Assembly (NCBI GenBank): GCA_021018815.1
Contig: JAITYX010000053.1
Location: 3,420,001-3,484,000 of the forward strand
Length of the DNA: 64,000 nt
Reading direction: 5' to 3'
DNA from: Talinum fruticosum
Lineage: Eukaryota; Streptophyta; Magnoliopsida; Caryophyllales; Talinaceae
Part shown: positions 10,507-22,254 of the stretch, in pieces
Layout: each line of letters starts with the position of its first letter
How positions within the stretch are numbered: position 1 is the stretch's first letter
Made by a program: the position numbers and the translations under genes
Notes under the pieces: generated by a model
Database searches by the model: none
Told to the model about the DNA's origin: nothing
What the model saw: the letters and a program-made list of their open reading frames with translations, nothing else

Positions 10507-13500
10507 TTATGCATTTAACATACCAAGCTCATTCCTAATAAAGCAAAACCGATACTCACCAAGAGGCTTAGTAAAGATATAAGCTAATTGAAGATTAGTA
10601 GGAATGAATTCAAGTTCAATATCACCTTTCTCAGAATGGTCTCTTAAGAAATGATACCGACCTCAATATGTTTTGTCTTTCAAGTGCTTGAACTGGATTT
10701 TTAGTGATGCTAATTACACTCGATTGTCACACTTGATTGGAATTGATTTGAAAGTAAGTCCAAGATCTCTCAAGTGTTGCTTTATCCATAAAATCTGAGC
10801 ACAACATGCTCCAACCGTAATATACTCAGCCTCGCTAGTTGATAGAGCAACCGAGTTTTGCTTCTTTGAGTGCCAAGAAATTAATGATTGACCCGAAATT
10901 GGCATGCTCCTGAAGTGCTTTTTCTATCAACTTTATATCCAGCGTAATCAGCATCTCGAGTATCCAAGTGAGAGTCGGTTCCGAGTCTCTTGAGTACCAC
11001 GGACCTAAATTCCGAGTCCCCGCAAGATATCTAAAAATTCTCTTCACCGCAGTGAGATGTGATTCTTTTGGAGTAGCTTGAAATCTTGCACAAAGACAGA
11101 CACCGAACATTATGTCCGGTCTACTTGAAGTAAGATATAGCAAAAATCCAATCATACCTCGATAGAGTTTTTGATCTATTGCTTTACCTTTCTCGTCCGA
11201 GTCAAGTTTTATCGTCGTCGCTCATAGGTGTAGCTGCGTGCTTTGCATCTTGGAGATTATATTTTTTAGCAGCTCCTTGGTGTACTTTGATTGATGGACA
11301 TAGATTCCATCTTTGTCTTGCTTGATTTGTAGACCAAGGAAGAAATTGAGTTCTCCCATCATACTCATTTGAAATTCTCGACTCATTAACTCGTAAAAGT
11401 CTCGGCACGTGAATTTTATTAGTAGCTCCAAAAATTATATCATCAACGTAAATCCGAACAATAAGGAAATCTTTCCCTTGGTTTTTATAAAGAGAGTCTT
11501 GTCGATCCGACCTCTTCTAAAATTATTTTGAACCAAGAAATTGCTCAGTCTTTCGTACTCAAGCTCTGGGAGCTTGTTTAAGACCATAAAGAGCCTTTAG
11601 AAGTTTGAAAACATAATTTGGAAATTCTGAGTTTTCAAAAATAGGAGGCTGCTCGACATAGACTTCCTCTTCAATAAAACCATTGAGAAATGCACACTTA
11701 ACATCCATTTGATGTAATTTGATATTCATGCTAGATACAAATGCCAACAGGATTCTAATGGCTTCAATTCTCGCAACAGTGCAAAGGTTTTCCCATAATC
11801 AATCCCTTCTTCTTGATTGTAACCTCGAGCCACAAGTCTAGCCTTGTTTCGACTACCAACCCACCTTCATCCAGTTTGTTCTTGAAAACCCATTTGGTTC
11901 CTATGACTCGGTGGTTAGAAGGTCGTTTGGTCGGAGTCCGGACTTGGTTTCTTTCGAATTGATTGAGTTCCTCTTGCATGGCCTTTACCCATTCAGGTTC
12001 ATTTAGGGCCTCTAGTGCATTTTTGGGTTTAGTTAATGAAATGAATGTAGTGAATGCACATAGATTCTCGAAGAGAGGAACGAGTTCTTACCCCACTCGT
12101 TGATATCGGATAATATGTTTTCTAGTGGATGACTTACTTGAATGCTCTACCTGTTCTCTCGATTCACTAGATTTATAGGCTGAATTGCTTGATCTTCGTA
12201 AGCTTGTTCCGAGTGATCTTGTTCATCGATTGTTCTTCAAGATTCTGAGCTGCCTCTTGAGTTGTCTCATTCTCGAGTCACTTCATTCCGAGTGACTTCA
12301 TTCCGAGTTGGTTGGGTCCGATTCTTGATTGGCTCGCTTTTGTCAAGGTCATCATCTCTGCTGAGCTTCGGATCCGAGAATGATGATTCACTGGGTTTTT
12401 CCCTGTTCAATCTCATCAAACACAACGTGGATGCTTTCTTCTACTTTGTTAGTTCTCTTATTGAAAATGCGATAGGCTTTACTATGAGATGAATAACCTG
12501 TAAAAATACCTTCATCTCGACCAAGCATCAAACTTGGTCGGTGATCCTTACCATTGTTGTGAACAAAACATTTGTATCCAAAGGGTTTAAAGTAGGAAAT
12601 ATTGGGTTTCTTCCCTTTGTAGAGCTCATATGGTGTTTTCTTCAGTATGGGTCCGATGAGGCATCTGTTCAAGGTGTAGTTAGTCGTGTTGATCGCCGCA
12701 GCCTGTAAATAGTAAGGTAGATTGTGCTCAATCATCATTGTCCTAGCTATTTCTTCAAGAGTTCTGTTCTTTTCTCTCCACTACTCCATTTTGTTGAGGA
12801 GTTCTTGGTGCTGAGAAGTTGTGAGAGATTCCATTCTTGTCACAAAACTCCGAGAATTCCGAGTAGTCGAACTCCCTTCCATGGTCGGTTCGAATTCTTC
12901 TGGATCTCGAGTCCGAGACTCAACTTGGATTTTTCTGCAGAGCTTGCTCGAACTCCTTGAATGCTTCATTTTTGTGCTTAAGAAAACACACCTGGTAAAT
13001 CGTGAGTAATCATCTATAATAACAAGTACATATGATTTACCTCCGAGGCTCTTGATCGGGATTTCACCACATAAATCCATATGTAGCAGCTTAAGCACTT
13101 TGGATGTGGAAACTGTCTTCAGTGATTTGAATGATGATCTCGACTTGTTTCCCTCTTGTGCAAGCTTCACAAACTCTGTCTTTCTTGAAAGCACAGTTAG
13201 GCAAACCTCTAACTAACCCATGAGATGCTAATTTCTCAATAGTATGCATGCTAACATGGCCTAATCTACGATGCCATTTCCATGAATCATCATGAAGTGA
13301 TGCTTTTAAACAAGATAAGTTCTGACTAGGGTCGAGAGAGGAATAATGTAAGTGTTTCCCGATCTCTTACCCGAGAGTTTGATCGCCTTGGTGGAGACAT
13401 CGAAATGTAACATTTGTTTTGAGTGAATCTTACCTCTTGACCTTTATCACATAATTGAGAGATGCTGAGCAGATTGTATTTTAATCCTTTAACAAGATAA

Positions 13501-13760
13501 ACCGGGCCGACCAGTGTTGCTTCGCTTTCCAATCTTGCCTATCCCAATTATCTTGCCTTTGCTGTCATCTCCAAAAGTGACTTTTCCTCCTTTATGCTCT
13601 TCTAACTCGTAAAAGAGTCTTGAGTCTCCCGACATGTGGCGTGAGCATCCACCGTCAAGATACCAGTGTCCTTTGATCTCTTCCGAGTAACCTGCAAAAC
13701 AGAGACAATCTAACCCTTTTCACTTCCTCTAACGAACCTAGTAACACTCTTTACTCGTGG
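10507..13760 (-). pseudogene. SIRE copy B pol: protease, integrase, RT, RNase H
   Basis: Read on minus. Protease motif YLDGGCSRHMS has its DGG at 13648-13656. The integrase core (LLHMDLCGEIP, then NGVVERKN-like) spans about 12720-13190. RT covers about 11160-11990 with MDVKCAFLNGFIEEEVY and YVDD at 11439-11450. RNase H covers 10560-11100 with STSEAEYI and a terminal TKPLGE block. The polyprotein stop is placed at 10507 after MLNA, because the usual stop position of copy A is replaced by sense codons here. Several frameshifts and stops interrupt the frame. This is the replicative and integrating enzyme set of the element. Confidence 0.88.
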
Positions 13761-15495
13761 TCCTTTTCGAGGAAGAAGGTTTTTCGGAACCCGTATTTGA
13801 ATGACTTTGGGTTTAGTCCGATTCTCGAGTCTTCCGTTTAGAGAACCGAGTCCGTGTCTTTTTCTTTTGAAAGGTTTTTCTTTTTGAAAATGATGGAGAT
13901 GGTTTTCCCTTAAAAGCTGGTCCGGGCTCAGTCCTTCTTTCATTCTTATGAGTGGGATCTGTGCTAAGCTTTCCGAACTTTACAGCTTCGGAATCCTTTT
14001 GAAAAGCTCGAGTAGGAATTGGATTCCTCCTCTTTGTTAAAACCAAGACCTTCCTTTTGAAGGAGACACATTGAGATCCCAAGAGCATGTCAAGGTTTTT
14101 CCGACCTTGAGTAAACTTTAAAACAAGATCTTGAGACTCGTTGAGCTTTTGCTTTAGCTACTTATTTTCTCTTCCGAGTAACTCGGACTCGGCCTCATTG
14201 ATTTGAGCACTAGTCTTGAGTTCTCTCGAGTGTGAGTCTCAGCTTTTCCAACTCATTTTTTAAAGAAATGCTCTCGGAGGAAATTGACTCAAGTTGTTCT
14301 TTAAAGTGAGAGGAATCGAATTGGACTTTTCTTTGTGAAAATATACTTAGCCAAATCAACTTTGGAGAATTTAAGAAAGTACTCAATTACCTCTTGAGGA
14401 TTAGATTCCTCATTGTCTCGATTGATCTCGAGTCCGACTCGAAGTGCCATCGGACACTTTGAGTCATCCGAGTCCTCGTCATCTTCGGATGAGTCCTCGT
14501 CACTCCATGTGGCCATCATAACCTTTTTCTTCTTTCTGTCCCGTTTTCTCTTTGGACAGTCTTTGACTATGTGTTCCTTACTGCCACATTCAAAGCATCC
14601 AGAGTTCTTAGTCAAAGATAACTTTGAAGGAGAAGAGTATTTACCTTTCCTATCCTTGTCTTTCTTATAGAACTCTTCTTTTGGCTTCTTGTCCCATCTC
14701 TTGTGCTTCATCATTCTCTTGAAGCCTCTAGCAATTAGTGCCTTGGGATCTTCTTCCGAGTCGAGGAACTCGGATCTTCTTCTCTCGGTTTCTAAGGCTT
14801 TCAGCGCAATGTTCTTTTTGGTGCCGACTTCGCATCCTCCTCATCTAGGTGAATCTCATGGGTGAGAAGTTTCCCAATGAGTTCGTCCGGCTTTAGTAGA
14901 GATAAGTTCTCGAGCCTCCTCTATGGCTGTCACCTTGGGACCCCATCTTTTCTTGGGTAGGCTTCGAGTATCTTTCTGCACATTTCCTCATGGGAAATCT
15001 TCTTGCCCAATGATTTGAGATTATTAGTAATCTCTGTAAATCGAATAAACATCCGAGTGATGTTTTCTTCGGCTCCATCTTGAATAGCTCATATTTGTGA
15101 AGATATTGGCTTATCTTCGCTTGTTTGACCTGGCTTGTACCTTCATAAGTGTTGACCAGTGTGTCCCACACTTCTTTGGCCGTGTCACGAGCAGACACTC
15201 GGTTGTATTCTTCGAGTCGATGGCGCACATAAGAATGTTCATAGCCTTGAAATTCTTTCTGAACTTTTCGACTTCATCGGCTATGAACTTAGCCTTTGTT
15301 TTAGGCACGATTCTTGTTTCTTCTGTCTTCATGGGAATGTAGTTTCCTTGTTGTATGATGTTCCAGACATCTTCATCATGATCCAGGAGGAAACATTCCA
15401 TGAGTTTCTTCCAAGTGCACGAAGTTGGATCCTTTGAACTTTGGTGGTCTGCTGGAAGATCTTCCTTCATCGAATTCTCCATTGTTCCGAGCCAT
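13761..15495 (-). pseudogene. SIRE copy B gag with CCHC zinc knuckle
   Basis: Starts at ATG 15495 (minus), 60 bp inside the PBS. An N-terminal region (FLLDHDEDVWNIIQQGNYIP) and a DUF-type capsid block with 'AMNILMCAID' match the copia gag (UBN2-like) pattern. An intact CX2CX4HX4C knuckle, CFECGSKEHIVKDC, lies at 14556-14597 in a Lys/Arg-rich setting, followed by an acidic Asp/Ser patch. A coiled-coil-like segment and a basic tail lead into protease. Gag forms the virus-like particle and binds the RNA. The frame is broken by shifts near 15100-15230 and 14080-14300. Confidence 0.85.
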
Positions 15496-15540
15496 TTAAT
15501 CTTTAGACCTTTAGATGGTTAGATCCTTTTCGAAAGGCTA

Positions 15541-15554
15541 GGCTCGATACCAAT
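15541..15554 (-). other. Primer binding site of SIRE copy B
   Basis: In minus sense ATTGGTATCGAGCC directly follows the 5' LTR. It resembles the site complementary to the 3' end of initiator tRNA-Met (TGGTATCAGAGCC) with one or two bases missing, the usual primer of copia elements. Confidence 0.85.
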
Positions 15555-17113
15555 TGAAGGTTTGCTCGAGGAGAGACTAAGTCACCCTAGAGGGGCGGTG
15601 AATAGGGTGGTGGAAGATTTTTATGAAAATCAAACTCTTTTCGAAAGTACGACATGTAGCGCATTCCGAGTCTATATTGGGGTCGAAAGGTATGAACTCG
15701 GACTTGCAGTGAAGAGTAAAGAAGCGATTAAACCGACACTTTAAGTCTATCCGAGTCTAGAATGTACTCGTAAAGTGAAGACACAAAAATACGTGGAAAC
15801 CCTCTTGGGGCGAGAAAACCACGGATCGTGCTAATCCAAGCACGAAGTCAAATCCACTATTTTGAGTCCACAAAATATAGTAGACTGACCGAACCCAAGT
15901 TGCTCCCTTAGACAACTCTTTACAAGTTTTCCTAGACTCGAAATTCCCTTATCTCGATCTAGTACTTCCTAACCGAGATAACCCTTACATTTAGGGACAA
16001 CCGAGCTGAGTTAACCCTTACGACTCAGCCAAGGGACCTTACTTAGAGAGTAATAAAAAGAGTGTTTGTAACTAAGTACAAGACCTTACAACTCGAATAC
16101 AATGAATTACGAGTGGGAGTTGTAAGTAGAAGATTGAGAATGAATACAATGACTTTTGATCAAGTATGTGTATTAACAATAGGTTCGGCAATCTTCAAGT
16201 CTTGAGAGTTGGCTTCCTTTTATAGATGACCAAGGAGCGTAGCCGTTGTGTCCATTTTCTGACTGGAAGTTCCTTTATGACCGTTGTGAAGGATTTTCTT
16301 AGTCACTCGGAAAATATCCGTTGATATGTGAACGTTAGGCAACAGACTCTTGACTTCCTTGGGAGTTCCTAAAACCACCGGTGGTGTCTTCAAAAGTAAG
16401 GTGGAAACCACCGTTGAGCTTAGTGTTGCAGATTTCCATTTCGGAAACAGACAGCCACGACACGGTGTCCGAGGCTAGGTCGGAGGTGAAAAAGCCTTGT
16501 CTCGCTGGTGATTTGACGTTTTGAAGCCGGTTACTTTTGTATTTCAAATGTAGGAAAGCCTCGTTTGAAACACCTACAAAAGTAAATCAATTTGGTTCTC
16601 AAAGTATAAAATACTTTGGTCCAAGATTAGACAAAGATAATAATATAATTACGATAATTAAGTGACTGATTATTTGGGTCGGAAAAGGAATGGAATTTTC
16701 CGAGTCTAATATTCAGAAACTCAAAATTCCATCCGAGTCGAGTCTAAAAGAGAATCAAGTTGACTAAAGAATATCGGAGGAAATAAACTTGATCTAGACT
16801 GAGCATGAATTCAAACTAAGATACCGGAGTTAGAACGTAGAGTAGGTAGTGTTTGAATCATGCGAAATATCCGAGTGTCGATTGACTCGTAACCGAGTGA
16901 AACAAGGTGAGTGCAGATATGCTTTCCGAGTCACTCGGAATCATGTGTAAATGCATGAGATAAATTCTTTAACACTCGGAGAAGATACTATATCACTCGG
17001 AAAAGTTTCTAAGACACAGGGAATGATTTGAAATCAAAACTCTATAAGTGAGAAAGTCTTATACCCGATTCTCTTGATAGAACTCGAAATGTAGCGTAAA
17101 GTCCGAGTCTTCA
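15555..17113 (-). repeat. 5' LTR of SIRE copy B
   Basis: About 1559 bp, close match to 6196-7763, with TATA at 16217-16224 (plus-strand CTTTTATA) and terminal TGAAG/CTTCA. AACGG/CCGTT words lie just upstream of TATA in minus sense. Confidence 0.93.
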
Positions 17114-17285
17114 AACTTTAAGTCCAAACATGAAGGAGAAATATTTCAATTATTAACTAAAGCCATCACTAACTCTAAATTTGCTTTGGAGAACAAGATT
17201 GAATCATCAACAAACATTAGATGATTTATCTACATGTCCTTATATCTTGGGTGGTAGGAAAAGTTTGCATTGTGCATCAAAGAAA
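17114..17285 (-). pseudogene. LINE RT segment with FVDD motif, upstream of the SIRE B insertion
   Basis: Minus frames read a short block with YHPRYKDM, HLMFVDDSILFSKANLELV and LDLKV. The FVDD is the plant LINE form of the catalytic F.DD box. After removal of SIRE B and one TSD copy, the frame continues into 6195 downwards. At its upstream edge it abuts an RT segment in the opposite strand (17290-18108). Confidence 0.82.
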
Positions 17286-17289
17286 ACTA

Positions 17290-18108
17290 GCAATCTTGAT
17301 GAGACCCTTTGAGACCTTCTTGAATGCGGATAACAAAGATATTAAACCTTCTTTTGAGGCTATATGACAAGGACCAATACTAAATGACCAGTAAAGAATG
17401 GAGATGATGAGACCCTTTATAGATGTAGAAATCAAATTAGTAGTTTTTAGCATTGTAGATGAGAAGAGCCCAAGTGCTCGATGGATATGGTAGTGCCTTT
17501 TTCAAAGCCTCATGGAGTATAATTACGATTGATATGTGCAATCGAAGCTTCTTTGCGAGTGGAAAGTCTGCTCAAGCAAGTGATCCCAAAAGTGCCAAAT
17601 CTAGTCTTGCCCTAGTGACTTGAGGCCAATTGCATGCTGCAACACTATTTACAAATGTATCATTGAACCGATTTGTGACATAATCAAGCCTCGCAGTAGT
17701 ACATCTAGTGGATCGATCACAAAGAGCCTTCATTGCTGGTAGATCAATCTTACATAACATCATGGTATGTGAAGATTTGGTAAAATTCTATCATAGGAAA
17801 GGTGTATCTCCTAGGTGCATCATCAAAGTGGATCTCAAAAAAGCCTATAATACTATTAGATGGAAGTTCCTTGAGAATATACTATGTGGTTATGGCTTCC
17901 TTGATAGTATGGTGAAATGAATCATGATATGTGTCTCTATGGCAAGTTTTCATGTGAATCTTAATGGACAATTGTTTGGTTACTTCCAAAGTAAGAGAGG
18001 ATTACAACAAGGAGACCCTATGTCTCCCATATTATTTATCTTGGGTATGGAGTACCTAAATAGAATAATCAAGGTAGCGACCGCTCAACATGGTTTCAAA
18101 TATCACCC
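17290..18108 (+). pseudogene. LINE RT N-terminal part, opposite strand to the rest of the LINE
   Basis: Plus-strand frames give the conserved start of a plant LINE RT: DLRPIACCNTIYKCI (17618-17662), then QRAFIAGRSILHNI, IIKVDLKKAYNTIRW, and RGLQQGDPMSPILFI, ending in HGFKYHP at 18100. One TGA replaces a Trp codon at 17918. The end (FKYHP) is the same RT position at which the minus-strand part begins (FSYHPRYKDM near 17250). The two pieces therefore look like one RT cut and inverted. The right edge touches the CACTA-1 terminus. Confidence 0.85.
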
Positions 18109-18495
18109 AAACACTACAAGTAAAACACCTAATTAGCGTCGGACACAATGAGACGCAAAATCAGGAAAATCCGATGCTAATCATGTTTAGCGTCGGATAA
18201 AAATTTAACATAGAAGACCTCGACGCTAAAAAATTTCGCGTCCGATTCATCATTCGACGCTAATCGGCGTCGGATGGAATCGAAGACGCTAATAGCGTCT
18301 TCTCGACCCTTTTAGTGTCGGATTGATTCGACACTAACAGCTGTCGGATTTTGTGTCCGACGCTAATTTCCTGCAATTTTTAGGTCTGGACGTTCATTTT
18401 AGCGTCGGATTGTTCGGTTCAAGCATCGGATATTTTGACTCAAATAACATCGGATTGTTGTCGGACGCTAAAATCCGGCGCTAAATTTACGTTAT
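18109..18495. repeat. CACTA-1 terminal and subterminal repeats
   Basis: Terminal CACTACAAG, then many direct and inverted copies of TAGCGTCGGA/TCCGACGCTA with variants (GGCGTCGGATGG, AGTGTCGGAT). Such arrays are where the CACTA TNPA-type protein binds. Confidence 0.85.
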
Positions 18496-18769
18496 TTTCG
18501 CAACTTGTTTTACATTTGCTATTCCCTTTTACATATATTTCCTGTAAAACATTTACATACATTCTGACTTCTTCTCTCGCACAATCATCCACAAATACAC
18601 AAATACATATTGACTCATTCTTTGCACAATCATCCACAAATACACAAACCACTAACTATTTATAAAAACAACCAACATTTGCAGTTGAATTGTAACTTAT
18701 ACAATAATTTTATCAAACAAATCAATTCAAAGTTCAACCAACAAACCATGCTAAGAAATTAGTTAGAAC

Positions 18770-20010
18770 CACCGGACATCCTGTCAACTTTTGATTGGAG
18801 GTTTTGGATGAGTTTCATTGCTTCTTCCATGACCTTTGTCGACTCTCGAATAGTTTTCTTTGCTCTTCCATGGCCTTTTGATGACTCTAAGTTACTTTTC
18901 TTTGCTCATCAAGTTGTTCTTGGGTTGATTTAAGTTGTGATTGTAGTTGAGAATAGGCCGAGGAGTTGTAGGTAGCGCTCGTAGAGGATGTCGAGACAAG
19001 TAGGTTTCTCATAGAACATTATCGTGGAATTACCCAATCCATAGATGGTTGATTTTTACTCCACCCACCTGATACCTCATAGTAGAGGGTCTCTGCCTCT
19101 TTTGTTCCCTCCTGAATACCACGCTCAACTCTAAGCTGCTTCATATTTTTCCTGCAAAAGGAAGGCATCCATTGTCCATTCAATATTGATAATCATGAAT
19201 ATATTGAATATTTGACACGATAAAGTTCTAACTTATCCCATACAATTCCAATGCCACTGTTCATTATAATTGAGTGCTCACTCACTCTATTTGCTTGTAA
19301 AGGTTTATGGAGATAGTATTCTTACCCACAGAGACTTGGACCAGGTTGTCGACGAAGACCTTTCCAGATTGAGCATCTTCCTTACTACGACTCCTCACAA
19401 ACAATGCAGAGGGGGTAGGATTCTTCCCTTCCTTGATCTAGGCATACAAAATATGCAATAAAGTTACACAAACTACATTATGTATATCAAAATGAAAGAA
19501 AACCAAAATACTAGAGTTTATACCATTCGGATCTGCGAGATCTGCAGTTGAGACCGACCCTTGGCTATGTAAGGTTCCTGCTTTTGGGCCTTCTGTCCTA
19601 TTCTTCAAGCATTAGGCAGATTTTTTTGAAATTCAGGGTTATTTCTTAGGCCCTTCAACCTCTCTCGCCCCTCATCCGACAACCAAGTTATTGGTTTATC
19701 ATCGGGCCTTTTTCCAGCCTTGCTCTCTAAGTTCCTCACATTTTTACCAACTTTCTTCTTCCATTCTACATAGACTTCTTGAGAAAGTTCTAGAGCCCAA
19801 GTATACTTGCCCTATTTTACAAAAAATATTACCAAACAAAAATTGAAAATATTAAAAACTACTCATATATATCCAATTGTTTTCAAGCTTTTTACCTCAA
19901 AAGTCCTCCACAAAAGTTGTAGCTCTTTTTAGGGAGATTTGATAAAGATGTGCATTGGCCATTGTAGAAACTCTTCATATCATCTGATATAGCTCGTGAA
20001 AATTTCGACT
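18770..20010 (-). pseudogene. CACTA-1 Transposase_24-type ORF (partial)
   Basis: On minus, 19650-19810 reads EVYVEWKKKVGKNVRNLESK then KPITWLSDEGRERLKGLRNN and PEFQKNLPN, the plant Transposase_24 (Ptta/En/Spm) signature. Further down, at 18780-18960, is a Gln/Glu-rich segment (EEQRKLFES-like) expected of the C-terminal coiled coil. A TGA interrupts after PNA, and intron-like AT-rich stretches lie at 19460-19520 and 19820-19890. The protein is thought to be the accessory DNA-binding factor of CACTA elements. Decayed. Confidence 0.72.
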
Positions 20011-20227
20011 TAGTGAACCTACAATAAAATTATTAAGTTAAAAGTACCCAAAGAATACGAAAAATAAACAAAATTACTAGTACATACCACCAGTTATCAT
20101 CATTTTTTGACAAAACTCTTTTCCTACAAGCTGCCCCTTATTGTGAGCCATCTCCTCGTGATGATGATGATTAAGCTCGAACTATAGCTTAATCAGCCCC
20201 AACATTGGAATCGGAACCGAAGTAGTC

Positions 20228-21769
20228 CGAAGGTTTGCTCTTGGATAGACTAAGTCACCCTAAAGGGGGTGAATAGGGTGATGGGGAAATTTAAACAAGT
20301 AATGGAAGAATAAAACTAGAGATGACTCTGTGGAGAGTTTGAGTCTAGATTGGACTCGGAAAAGTGCTAACTCGGAAAGTTACGTGGAAACCCTCATGGG
20401 GCAGAAAACCACGGACAGTGCTAGTCCAAGCACCAATTCAAATCCACTATTTTGAATCCACAAAATACAAGTAGAAAGACTCAACCAGAATTGCTCCCTT
20501 AGACAATTACTTAGAAGATTTTCCTAGACTCGAAGTTACCTTATCTCGATCTAATACTTCCTAACCGAGGTAACCTTTACATTTAGGGACAACCGAGCTG
20601 AGATAAACCTTACAGCTCAGTCAAGGGACCTTACTCGGAAAGTAAGAATGAGTGTTTGTAAACCGATTACAAGACCTTACGACTCGTAAAGATATTAAGT
20701 ACGAGTTGGAGTTGTAAGTAGAAGATTGAGTATGAATACAATGACTTTTGCTTAAGTACGTGTATTGACAGTTGGTTCAGCAATCTTCAAGTCTTGAGAG
20801 TTGGATTCTATTTATAGATAACCAAGCAGATTAGTCAGTTGTGACTATCTTCCGACCGGAAGTCCTTTGTGACCGTTGCAATGGATTTTCCGAATCACTC
20901 GTGAAAATATCCGTTGAGGTGTGAACGTTGGGCAATGGCTCTTGACTTCTTTGGAAGTCCCAATCCACTAGTGGTGTCCGAAAAGTAGGGTGGAAACCAC
21001 CGTTGAGCTTAGTGTTGCGGGATTTCCAGCTTTGGAAACAGATAACCCCGACACGATTGTCCGGGCCTTGGTCGAGGTGGAAAGTGCCTTGTCTGCCGGT
21101 GATTTGACATTTTGAAGCTCGGCTACTTTTGTAATTCAAAAATATGATAGCCTCGTTTGAATAACCTACAAAAGTAAATCAATTTGGTTCTCAAAGTATA
21201 AAATACTTTGGTCCAAGATTAGACACGAGATAATAATTGTAATTAAGATAATTAAGTGTATAATTATCTCGAGTCGAAAGAAATGGTATTTTCCGAGTCT
21301 AATATTCATTATACTCAAATTCCATCCGAGTCAGTATAGAAGCAAAGCAAGTCGGATAAATAACATCGAGTGGAAAGACTTGATCTAGACTCGCCAATGT
21401 TCAAACCAAGCATGTTGACTTAGAAAGATGAATTAACACAAGTAATCCACTCAAACTTAGATCATGAAGTGAGAACCGAGTTTATGCAAAATAGAACCAG
21501 TGTTTGAACATATAATATGTCCGAGTGTTGTCCGAGTGACTCATAACCGTGTGTGAAATGACAAACAGAATATGCATTCTCGAGTCGATCGAGTCAAAAG
21601 AGAATATATACGATAGATTCCGTAACACTCGTAAAAGATGTTATATCACTCGTAAAAGTCGTTAAAGCGGATAGAATGACTTTTAATCAAAACTTTATGA
21701 GAGATGAAGTCTTATACCTGATCCTTTGATGGAACTCAGAATGATATATACGTAAGGTCCGAGTCTTCA
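20228..21769 (-). mobile_element. Solo SIRE LTR with target duplication TAGTC
   Basis: About 1542 bp homologous to the B and A LTRs in minus orientation, ending in CTTCA on plus at 21769. The left end reads CGAAGG where others read TGAAGG. The 5-bp TSD TAGTC is intact at 20223-20227 and 21770-21774. No internal sequence remains, as expected after intra-element LTR-LTR recombination. A TATA-like CTATTTATA lies near 20808. It sits inside CACTA-1. Confidence 0.92.
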
Positions 21770-21950
21770 TAGTCGCACCATGATTTAACGCAAAACCTTT
21801 TTTCGAGGCATACTTGTATATACAACGAATAATGTCATGCAAAGAAGATTTAAGTATATATATTCAAAAATAAATTAATATACACAAAAAAATCAAAACA
21901 TAAATCAAAATCATAACATAGATCGTTTGGTTATCAATGTCATGAGATTA

Positions 21951-22249
21951 CAATATTACTTCAAAATCATCATCATCATTAGCTACAATGTCATCATCAA
22001 TGTCATTATACAATAAAAGACTCTCATCATCTGCCTCCTCTTCAAAATTATTATCCTCGTTTTCAGCATTGAAATCATCTTCATTAGCTTCCTCTTCACT
22101 TATGTCCTCAAGTTCATTTTCAACTCCTTCTTGGACTCCTTTGAACTCACACAAAGTAGGAGGATTATTGTTAGTATCCTCTTGGACTCGTCGTATCATT
22201 GATCGGTGCTTCAATGGTTGATCTTGGTTATATCTTAAGCACCACCCAC
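21951..22249 (-). pseudogene. CACTA-1 TNP2-type transposase, C-terminal acidic end
   Basis: Minus frame of about 100 residues running from the SIRE A insertion point leftwards. It begins NGGWCLRYNQDQP, the Trp-containing block that follows DUF4216 in CACTA proteins. It then becomes strongly acidic (EELEDISEEEANEDDF-like, then Asn/Asp runs) and stops at 21948-21950. Together with 33195-33460 it makes one reading frame when SIRE A and one TSD copy are removed. Confidence 0.75.
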
Positions 22250-22254
22250 CATTG

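Larger units (their letters stand above)
6196..17113 (-). mobile_element. SIRE/Maximus-type Ty1/copia retrotransposon, copy B (complete, decayed)
   Basis: A 10.9-kb element in minus orientation, bounded by TGAAG..CTTCA termini and flanked by the 5-bp target duplication AACTT (6191-6195 and 17114-17118). Order in minus sense: 5' LTR 15555-17113, PBS, gag, pol (protease, integrase, RT, RNase H), a roughly 550-codon env-position ORF, PPT, 3' LTR 6196-7763. The gene order, a zinc knuckle in gag, integrase before RT and the extra 3' ORF place it in the SIRE/Maximus branch of copia. It landed inside a LINE. Frameshifts and stops in all ORFs make it non-autonomous as read. Confidence 0.93.

Noticed and set aside
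12262..13009. Plus-strand ORFs opposite integrase
   Set aside because: Antisense shadows of copy B pol.
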